Below, in pieces: positions 1 through 4,798 of a DNA stretch of 8,195 bases. The notes beneath the pieces are model-generated. The model saw only the letters and a program-made list of their open reading frames with translations, did not search any database and had not been told where the DNA came from. The DNA comes from an uncultured Clostridia bacterium (GTDB taxonomy: Bacteria > Bacillota > Clostridia > TANB77 > CAG-508): contig CALXZS010000057.1 of the NCBI GenBank assembly GCA_944393305.1, positions 1 through 8,195 on the forward strand. Direction: 5' to 3'. Made by a program: the position numbers and the translations under genes. Positions within the stretch are counted from its first letter, which is position 1; each line of letters opens with the position of its first letter.

Positions 1-791
1 ATAGAGATATTGGGTATGATGCCCCATATGATTATATAAAGCCATATATTGCTTCAAATGGAGTTAGAGTTTCAACTGGTATTCGTTATCACAGAATAAC
101 AGGCAAAACAGAAAATAAAGACATTTATGATTTACAATGGGCTCATGATTCAGTAAATAATAACGCTGGTCACTTTTTCGATTGTAGAAATGCTCAAATA
201 GAACACCTTTCATCTCATATGGATGTACCACCTATAATTGTTTGTCCATATGACGCTGAACTTTATGGACATTGGTGGTATGAAGGTCCTGACTTTTTAT
301 ATACTTTAGCTAAGAAAATATATTATGATAAATGTAATTTTAAATTAATTACACCTGGTGAATATATTGATAAATACCCTAATATACAAGTTTCTACACC
401 ATGTCGTTCAAGTTGGGGTGCTAAAGGATATTCTGAAGTATGGCTAAACCCTTCAAATGATTACGTTCATAAGCATTTGCACGTTGCAGGTGATAGAATG
501 TGTGCCTTAGCTCATAAATTCCCAAATGAAGCAAAAAATTCTGTCAAACGTAGAATTTTAAATCAATGTGCTAGAGAATTAGTTTTGGCTCAAAGTAGTG
601 ATTGGCTATTTATTATAACTAATGGAACTATGGTTGATTATGCCAAAAAAAGAATTAAAGATCACATTGGCAGATTTACAAAATTATATAATTGGTTAAT
701 TAATAATGAAGAAATAGATGAGAAATTCTTAAAAGATATTGAGGAAAAAGACTGTATATTTCCTGAAATAGATTATATGATTTATTATTAA
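1..791 (+). CDS. GH57 1,4-alpha-glucan (glycogen) branching enzyme, C-terminal part, 5'-truncated
   Basis: The reading frame is open from base 3 (AGA GAT ATT...) to TAA at 789-791, giving 262 visible residues. The first in-frame ATG (219) is internal, because homologous sequence continues upstream of it to the window edge. The motif PYDAELYGHWW (visible residues 82-92) is the conserved GH57 region holding the catalytic Asp (codon 252-254). The catalytic Glu would lie upstream, outside the window. Further on, SSWGAKGYSEVWLN and the segment around ARELVLAQSSDWLF followed by HIGRF match the helical C-terminal (DUF1957) domain of GH57 branching enzymes. Known role of the family: it cuts alpha-1,4-glucan and rejoins it as alpha-1,6 branches in glycogen metabolism, in the cytoplasm. 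It is convergent with the next gene. Family assignment is strong. Branching rather than another GH57 specificity is inferred from the C-terminal domain. Confidence 0.9.
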   Translation, partial: RDIGYDAPYDYIKPYIASNGVRVSTGIRYHRITGKTENKDIYDLQWAHDSVNNNAGHFFDCRNAQIEHLSSHMDVPPIIVCPYDAELYGHWWYEGPDFLYTLAKKIYYDKCNFKLITPGEYIDKYPNIQVSTPCRSSWGAKGYSEVWLNPSNDYVHKHLHVAGDRMCALAHKFPNEAKNSVKRRILNQCARELVLAQSSDWLFIITNGTMVDYAKKRIKDHIGRFTKLYNWLINNEEIDEKFLKDIEEKDCIFPEIDYMIYY

Positions 792-802
792 AAAAATGTA
801 TA

Positions 803-833
803 TTAAAGTTTTAAAAAATTACTTAAACTTTAA
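803..833 (+). terminator. Weak AT-only hairpin after the GH57 gene
   Basis: TTAAAGTTT (803-811) pairs perfectly with AAACTTTAA (825-833) around a 13-nt loop, starting 11 nt after the GH57 stop. The stem is almost all A/T and no clean T-tract follows, so it would be a poor intrinsic terminator alone. It overlaps the left end of the large palindrome at 832-996, which may be the real end signal. Confidence 0.3.
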
Positions 834-996
834 ATTATAACAAAAAAGTATATAATAATTTTTTTAGTTCCTTGCGGTCGCTGCTAAAATTCTTTGAATT
901 TTACAGCTCCAAACGCACTTCGCTGGAATTCTTCCAGCTCGTTTGAACGCTCACGCGGAACTTTAAAAATTATTATATACTTTTTGTTTAAAATTT
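832..996. repeat. Large imperfect palindrome with multi-branched GC-richer core
   Basis: Left arm 832-871 and right arm 957-996 are inverted copies of about 40 nt. The innermost 32 nt differ at only two positions (the T-run/A-run next to GTTCC/GGAAC). The enclosed 85 nt are clearly richer in G+C than the surroundings and fold again. Hairpin A is 880-907: GCTG, bulged C, TAAAATTC, loop TTT, GAATTTTA, CAGC. Hairpin B is 910-945: CAAACG/CGTTTG outer stem and GCTGGAA-TTC-TTCCAGC inner stem at 922-938. The whole can form a cruciform or a branched RNA on either strand. It sits between two convergent genes, so it may act as a two-way transcription end. It could also be a dispersed palindromic or MITE-like element. 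No coding capacity or flanking target duplication was recognised. Confidence 0.8.
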
Positions 997-1028
997 ATAG
1001 CTTTTATTTTTTAGCTTTAATATATGTT

Positions 1029-1043
1029 CTTGAATATTTCAAG
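1029..1043 (-). terminator. Short hairpin downstream of the SUMF1-like gene
   Basis: CTTGAA (1029-1034) pairs with TTCAAG (1038-1043) around a 3-nt loop, 29 nt beyond the minus-strand stop at 1073-1075. On the minus strand it is followed by AACATATATT rather than a run of T, so termination here is uncertain. It directly abuts the GC-rich patch 1043-1062. Confidence 0.3.
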
Positions 1044-1062
1044 TGAGCGGAGCGTAACGTGC
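1043..1062. other. GC-rich patch in the convergent intergenic region
   Basis: This 20-nt stretch has 13 G/C bases, which stands out in very AT-rich surroundings. It contains GTGAGCG at 1043-1049; the reverse complement of the same word (CGCTCAC) lies at 948-954 inside the core of the large palindrome. It follows the stop of the SUMF1-like gene by about 10 nt in that gene's direction. Its function is unknown. Apart from this patch, a short hairpin and the large palindrome, the gap 792-1072 shows nothing gene-like. Confidence 0.5.
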
Positions 1063-1072
1063 AAACAAGGTT

Positions 1073-2557
1073 TTAAAAAGCTAATACAACTCTAAAGCTT
1101 TCACCTGCATTACTATTTCCACTATATCCATTAAAGCTAAATATTCCTGTTGACGCTCCTCCATGGTAATCTCCACCTCTTATAAAAAATGGTATATCAC
1201 TCTGTGGAAAATATGCTGAATTAGTATTCCAACCTTCTGCACCAAAACCTGAATTTGATATTTCAAATATTGCGTCTCCTCTTACACCTGAAGTTAAACT
1301 ATAATTATTATTTGAATATACCGCATTATAGTCATCTCCATTATCACTTAAATCATGATTATATACAGTTTTATATTTTGAATTCATACTTCCAAATAAA
1401 TCATCTTCTCCACTTCCTCCATTTTGCTCTAGTCCAACATAATCATTATTTATATATGCTGACATATATTCCCATGCACCACCTGATAAGTCATAGACAC
1501 CTGTTTCATTACCATTTGAACTCTGCACTTTGTTGGTTATATATATTGTTTCTTCTGAATTTGTTCCACCTGTTAAATAATCTGAACTTGTATTAGTACT
1601 TATTGTTTTTCCATTTGTTCCAAACTTACTATATGAAAGATATACAACTGCACCCCATTCTGAATTCTTCATCAAATGGCTATCCATATTTCTATCATAA
1701 TTATAACTATTTAAATAACAATTATTTACATTTATATTTCTCCAGCTACTTACTCCTGGTTTGCTAACTGCTTTTACAGTTTCTGATGTTCTTACATTTC
1801 CAATATTAGAATTAGTTGTTTCTGTGTGCATGCCATTTGTTTCCATGCTCATTTCATATTTAGCTACCCATATTCCTGTTAAATCTTTATTCCATCCTCC
1901 ATTTCTATATCCACTTGCAGTATCTTTTGAAAATGCTGGTGCTACTATATAATGGTTTGATGTTTCTCTAATTCCAGTATTATTTTTTGTAATTCTAGTA
2001 AATGAACCATCTTCATTTAATTTTAAAAGCCCTCTTCCATCTGAATAACCTATTATTCTTGAATAATCTGCATTAGAATAATATACTATTCTATAAGCAA
2101 ATCTAGGTATCCACACGAAATAACTTCCATCAGCGTTTATAGCATTAGCCCATCTTTGATTATCGTAATTATACCATTCTACATCATTTTCAGCTGTTTG
2201 TTCAAAAGTAGATTTACTTGAATTAAATTTTACAGGAGTAAGATTTCCTAAATAAGGTGATAAAGGTCTTTCTATCACATTATTATTTTCATCTATCCAA
2301 ACTATTTCTACTTTTCCATATTTTCTATCTAGTGTTTGAGTGTTATCATCATTTATTATTATATTTTCATCTTGCAATATTTTATCGTTTTCTTCCTGTT
2401 CTTCATCATACTGTACCGTATTTTCACTTAATACATTACTACTTTGTTTTTCATTGTTACTCATCATAAAAACTATTGCTACAATTATTAATACAAAAAT
2501 AATAATTATTACAGAAGTAACAATTATTATTTTATTAAGGCTATTCTTTTTTTCCAT
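1073..2557 (-). CDS. Membrane-anchored SUMF1 / C-type-lectin-fold surface protein
   Basis: The protein has 494 residues. A short basic N-terminus and one hydrophobic segment (about 10-31) form a signal anchor, followed by a low-complexity acidic linker (about 35-75), so the rest should lie outside the cell. Motifs of the formylglycine-generating-enzyme-like (SUMF1) fold are visible: FVWIPRFAYRI (147-157), GIWVAKYE (228-235), GVYDLSGGAWEYM (353-365), RGG at 460-462 and SFRVVL (487-492). The only cysteine is residue 280, so the paired catalytic Cys of true formylglycine-generating enzymes is missing and a binding role is more likely than catalysis. The ATG at 2557 has AGAGGA (2566-2571) as its SD, overlapping the stop of the preceding gene, so it is probably the last gene of the rsmD unit. 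The C-terminal 30 residues resemble the variable region of DGR target proteins. The ligand is unknown. Confidence 0.8.
   Translation of the reverse strand: MEKKNSLNKIIIVTSVIIIIFVLIIVAIVFMMSNNEKQSSNVLSENTVQYDEEQEENDKILQDENIIINDDNTQTLDRKYGKVEIVWIDENNNVIERPLSPYLGNLTPVKFNSSKSTFEQTAENDVEWYNYDNQRWANAINADGSYFVWIPRFAYRIVYYSNADYSRIIGYSDGRGLLKLNEDGSFTRITKNNTGIRETSNHYIVAPAFSKDTASGYRNGGWNKDLTGIWVAKYEMSMETNGMHTETTNSNIGNVRTSETVKAVSKPGVSSWRNINVNNCYLNSYNYDRNMDSHLMKNSEWGAVVYLSYSKFGTNGKTISTNTSSDYLTGGTNSEETIYITNKVQSSNGNETGVYDLSGGAWEYMSAYINNDYVGLEQNGGSGEDDLFGSMNSKYKTVYNHDLSDNGDDYNAVYSNNNYSLTSGVRGDAIFEISNSGFGAEGWNTNSAYFPQSDIPFFIRGGDYHGGASTGIFSFNGYSGNSNAGESFRVVLAF
1082..1180 (-). other. Candidate variable region (DGR-like) at the 3' end of the SUMF1-like gene
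   Basis: Residues 460-492 show the pattern RGG-x-Y/W...GA-x-x-G-I/V-F...N...SN...SFR seen at the C-terminus of lectin-fold DGR target proteins. Twelve residues between 463 and 487 (D463, Y464, H465, S474, N476, Y478, S479, N481, S482, N483, G485, S487) use NNY codons. Each can be reached from AAY by changing only first- or second-position A. This fits adenine-directed mutagenesis, but Asn/Ser/Gly-rich loops in AT-rich genomes can look alike. No template repeat or reverse transcriptase is in the window. Confidence 0.35.
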
Positions 2558-2569
2558 ATCTTTTTTCCT

Positions 2570-3007
2570 CTATTTTAATTCTTTTCTATCTTGAGAAATC
2601 TCTTTTAATATTTTCTCTAAAGATTTTTCTAAATCAGCTAAAATATTATCTGCATATTCTTTTGCACCTTGTGTAATTTGTCTAGAATTTTCATTTGCTG
2701 CTTCCATAATTTGATTTTTTTGTTCATATGCTTTTTTTGTAATTTCATGTTCATCAATCATCGCAATTATTCTATTCTCAGCTTCTTTGACAACATCATC
2801 AGCTTCTTTGCCAGCCTCTGCTAATATTCTTTCTCTTTCTTCTCTTACCCATTTTGCCTGTTTTAAATCCTCTGGTAATTTTAATCTTATTTGTTTTATT
2901 AACTCTAAAATTTCATCTTGCTCTACCATTATTTTATTTGTAAATGGTACTTTCTTAGAATTTTCAATTTGCTCTTCTAATGTTTCTAATATTGTAAATA
3001 TCTCCAT
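2570..3007 (-). CDS. Short coiled-coil protein of the Clostridia rsmD neighbourhood (often labelled ATPase-like)
   Basis: The protein has 145 residues, is highly charged, and is predicted almost entirely helical, with a coiled coil from about 46 to 140. The N-terminal block contains SKKVPFTNKIMV (17-28) and IRLKLPEDLKQAKWVREERE (40-59). As recalled from Clostridia, this block is typical of a small conserved protein encoded near rsmD/coaD, often auto-named 'ATPase' or V-type ATPase subunit H-like. No nucleotide-binding motif is visible, and the resemblance to ATP synthase b/E/H stalks or to DivIVA is probably only coiled-coil composition. Its ATG at 3007 lies 2 nt after the rsmD stop, with SD GAGAGGGA inside the rsmD end, so it is translationally linked to rsmD. 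Its function is unknown; a cytoplasmic scaffold-like role is a guess. Confidence 0.75.
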   Translation of the reverse strand: MEIFTILETLEEQIENSKKVPFTNKIMVEQDEILELIKQIRLKLPEDLKQAKWVREERERILAEAGKEADDVVKEAENRIIAMIDEHEITKKAYEQKNQIMEAANENSRQITQGAKEYADNILADLEKSLEKILKEISQDRKELK

Positions 3008-3009
3008 TC

Positions 3010-3567
3010 TTAGTTCCCTCTCTTTTTTATAAAGATTAAGTTTGCTCTACCGTATTTTCTTTTATCTATTATTTCTAATTCTTCTATTTCATTTATTTCT
3101 TTTGTATCTCTTTCTATTTCATCAGTTTCCACTATTATTAAACTCTCTGCACTTATTAAATTTAATTCTAGTAATTCTTTTATTGATTTTACAGCAAAAT
3201 CAAGTTTATATGGTGGATCTAAAAATATTATATCTATTTTTTCTTTTATTTCCTTTAATGCAAGCTTATAGTCTTTGTTTATAATTATTGCACTTTTTAT
3301 CAGTTTTGTTTTTTCGAGATTCTGTTTTAAAACTTTTATTGCCTCTTTGCTATTATCACAAAAATAAGCTTTTTGTGCTCCTCTACTTAATGCTTCTATT
3401 CCTAAAGCTCCACTTCCTGCAAACAAGTCTAGCACCACTTTATTTTTTATATCATTTTGTAAAATATTAAAAAGCGATTCTTTAACTCTATCTAATGTCG
3501 GTCTTGTAGCTAGACTCTCTATTGAACTTATCTTTGTACCTCTTGCTATTCCACTAATTACTCTCAT
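3010..3567 (-). CDS. rsmD: 16S rRNA (guanine-966-N2)-methyltransferase RsmD
   Basis: The protein has 185 residues, the usual length. MRVISGIARG at the start is the family's typical N-terminus and RPTLDRVKE follows (22-30). The SAM-binding motif DLFAGSGALGIEALSRGA is at 47-64 and the catalytic motif DPPY at 117-120. Known role: it methylates N2 of G966 (E. coli numbering) of 16S rRNA during 30S assembly, using S-adenosylmethionine. The start at 3567 is supported by the N-terminal match, and an in-frame TAA four codons upstream excludes an earlier one. No SD sits at normal distance; the only candidate, AGGTGA, is about 20 nt upstream and lies inside the promoter spacer. In many Firmicutes coaD follows rsmD, but here the coiled-coil gene follows directly. 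Confidence 0.95.
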   Translation of the reverse strand: MRVISGIARGTKISSIESLATRPTLDRVKESLFNILQNDIKNKVVLDLFAGSGALGIEALSRGAQKAYFCDNSKEAIKVLKQNLEKTKLIKSAIIINKDYKLALKEIKEKIDIIFLDPPYKLDFAVKSIKELLELNLISAESLIIVETDEIERDTKEINEIEELEIIDKRKYGRANLIFIKKRGN

Positions 3568-3573
3568 ATTACT

Positions 3574-3601
3574 ATTTTATATATATTTCACCTCTTGTCA
3601 A
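3574..3601 (-). promoter_or_regulatory. Promoter of rsmD (TTGACA-16-TAAAAT)
   Basis: On the minus strand a perfect -35 TTGACA (3596-3601) is followed after 16 nt by -10 TAAAAT (3574-3579), five of six consensus bases. Only 6 nt separate the -10 box from the rsmD ATG at 3567, so the expected transcription start falls on or next to the start codon. It lies just downstream of the divIVA terminator, as expected for a new transcription unit. Confidence 0.7.
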
Positions 3602-3677
3602 TATGCTTAACGAAATTGTAATATTTCCTTAATATCTATGTAATACAGGCATTTTACCACAAAATTCACATAAAATA

Positions 3678-3711
3678 AAGAGATATATGCAATAAATTGC
3701 ACATATCTCTT
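3678..3711 (-). terminator. Intrinsic terminator of sepF-divIVA (bidirectional-looking)
   Basis: Arms 3678-3692 and 3697-3711 pair over 15 bp, with one G-U on the minus-strand RNA, around a 4-nt TAAA loop. On the minus strand TATTTTA follows the stem. On the plus strand GCTTTTTTA follows, so it could stop transcription both ways. It lies 25 nt past the divIVA stop and before the rsmD promoter, separating the two units. Confidence 0.8.
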
Positions 3712-3720
3712 GCTTTTTTA

Positions 3721-3734
3721 TTACAAATTTGTAA
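3721..3734. repeat. Perfect 14-bp palindrome next to the divIVA stop
   Basis: TTACAAATTTGTAA is its own reverse complement and starts 1 nt after the divIVA stop codon in the transcription direction. It could be an accessory hairpin or a symmetrical protein-binding site, but in AT-rich DNA it could also be chance. Confidence 0.4.
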
Positions 3735-3735
3735 T

Positions 3736-4188
3736 TTAATCGTCTTTATTTACTTCTTTTAAAAGCTCTAATTGAGATATAAGTAGTGATTCCATTTTTG
3801 CTTTATATACATCAAATTGTTTTGTAATTTCTTCTAATTCTTTTCTTTTTTCATTTATTTGTATATCTATATTGTTTGTTGCTTGTCTTGCACTACTTTC
3901 AGCTTCTCTTATTATTTGATCAGCTTGTTTTTGTGCAGCATTTTTAACCTCATCAGCAGCTGATTGAGCCATGACTAAAGTATTTTTTAGTGTTGATTCA
4001 ATTTTGGTATATTGTTCCATTTTTGCTGTTAAATCTTCTAGTTCTTTCTCGCTTTCAGATACTTTCTTATATATTATGGTGTAATCTTTTGTTAGTTCGT
4101 CTAAGAATTCATCTACTTCTTCTGGATCATATCCATTTAAAGTTTTTTTAGAGAATCTTTTATTTTCTATATCTAGTGGTGTGATCAT
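3736..4188 (-). CDS. divIVA: DivIVA-family cell-pole/septum coiled-coil protein
   Basis: The protein has 150 residues. The N-terminal membrane-binding domain is clear: PLDIENKRFSKKTLNGYDPEEVDEFLDEL (about 4-32), with the conserved GYD at 19-21. A long coiled coil runs from about 33 to 115, and the C-terminal helix ends by residue 150. Compared with B. subtilis DivIVA, the tip that inserts in the membrane (Phe17-Arg18 there) is Leu17-Asn18 here, with lysines at 14-15 keeping positive charge nearby. Known role: DivIVA oligomers recognise negatively curved membrane at septa and poles and recruit partners. The ATG at 4188 has SD GGGGGA (4195-4200). The gene starts 18 nt after sepF and almost certainly shares its transcript; the hairpin at 3678-3711 ends the unit. 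Confidence 0.93.
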   Translation of the reverse strand: MITPLDIENKRFSKKTLNGYDPEEVDEFLDELTKDYTIIYKKVSESEKELEDLTAKMEQYTKIESTLKNTLVMAQSAADEVKNAAQKQADQIIREAESSARQATNNIDIQINEKRKELEEITKQFDVYKAKMESLLISQLELLKEVNKDD

Positions 4189-4206
4189 TACTATTCCCCC
4201 ATAAAA

Positions 4207-4668
4207 TTAATTATTTCCTTTTAACCATGAAACTGGTATTTTGCTTTTGTTTTCTTCCTTTGTTTCTGATGTTATATCATAGTTATATGGTGCAACTAAA
4301 AAGATAGAATTTGAAACTTTTTGCATATGTCCATCTAATGCATGAGCTGCTCCACTAACAACATCTATAATTCTTCTTGCTATATCTTTATTAACATATT
4401 CAAGATTAATAATTATAGATTTCTTTTCTTTTAGTAAATCACAAATTTCTTCTGACTGTTCAAAACTAGTTGGTTGCATTATTACCATTCTGACTTGACT
4501 TGCCATATTTACAACCTTACTATTTTTTCTTCCAAATAACCCTTTTGGTTCTAGTTCTTCTTCTACATCATCATATGCTTCATTTATATCTTCGTATTCT
4601 TCCTCTGCTTCGTCTTCTGCTCCCATTCCAAACATATTCATAAACTTATTTAACACCGCGTTTGACAT
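4207..4668 (-). CDS. sepF: Cell division protein SepF
   Basis: The protein has 153 residues. An amphipathic N-terminal helix (about 1-15) is the membrane anchor of the family, followed by an acidic flexible linker (17-40). The SepF core runs from about 52 to 130, with conserved VVSGAAHALDG (103-113) and IFLVAPYN (122-129). Known role: it polymerises into rings or arcs, bundles FtsZ and tethers it to the membrane at the division site. The ATG at 4668 is preceded by a perfect AGGAGG SD (4679-4684) at 10 nt. A strong promoter lies just upstream and divIVA just downstream. In many Firmicutes ylmE, ylmG and ylmH accompany sepF in this cluster; here sepF and divIVA are directly adjacent. Confidence 0.95.
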   Translation of the reverse strand: MSNAVLNKFMNMFGMGAEDEAEEEYEDINEAYDDVEEELEPKGLFGRKNSKVVNMASQVRMVIMQPTSFEQSEEICDLLKEKKSIIINLEYVNKDIARRIIDVVSGAAHALDGHMQKVSNSIFLVAPYNYDITSETKEENKSKIPVSWLKGNN

Positions 4669-4715
4669 TTATAAACAACCTCCTAAATTTCTCCTTCGTG
4701 TATACGATTATACTT

Positions 4716-4744
4716 AGTATCTAACTTTTTTGCTAGATTGTCAA
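4716..4744 (-). promoter_or_regulatory. Promoter of sepF-divIVA (TTGACA-17-GATACT)
   Basis: The minus strand carries a perfect -35 TTGACA (4739-4744), a 17-nt spacer and -10 GATACT (4716-4721, four of six consensus bases). The predicted start is near 4709, giving a 5' leader of about 40 nt that contains the AGGAGG of sepF. The rest of the gap 4669-4798 holds only AT-rich DNA with two copies of TTGTAATATT (4780-4789, 4791-4800). No hairpin terminator was seen after the HlyD-like gene. Confidence 0.75.
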
Positions 4745-4798
4745 GAGTTTTTGGTATATGTAATACTATTTTAATTTATTTGTAATATTTTTGTAATA

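Noticed and set aside
219..221. ATG at 219 as the start of a 190-residue gene
   Set aside because: The frame and the GH57 homology run upstream without a break to the window edge, so this Met is internal to a truncated gene.
832..996. CRISPR, tRNA or known riboswitch in the GC-rich intergenic region
   Set aside because: There are no regularly spaced direct repeats, no tRNA cloverleaf with T-loop consensus, and no riboswitch core that I recognise. The pattern is one nested inverted repeat.
832..996. Insertion sequence with terminal inverted repeats
   Set aside because: No transposase fits in 165 bp and no target-site duplication was found beside the arms. A MITE remains possible but unproven.
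1073..2557. Calling the SUMF1-like protein a sulfatase-activating formylglycine-generating enzyme
   Set aside because: It has only one cysteine (residue 280) and lacks the paired catalytic Cys, and no sulfatase is nearby. Only the fold is supported.
2570..3007. Calling the 145-residue protein an ATP synthase b/E/H subunit or a second DivIVA
   Set aside because: No other ATP synthase genes are present, there is no membrane anchor and no DivIVA N-terminal GYD domain. The likeness is generic coiled-coil composition.
1255..3470. Plus-strand open frames at 1255, 1761, 2257, 2340, 2787, 3042 and 3288
   Set aside because: They are antisense to clear minus-strand genes, have low-complexity Leu/Tyr/His/Phe-rich translations and lack sensible ribosome binding sites.
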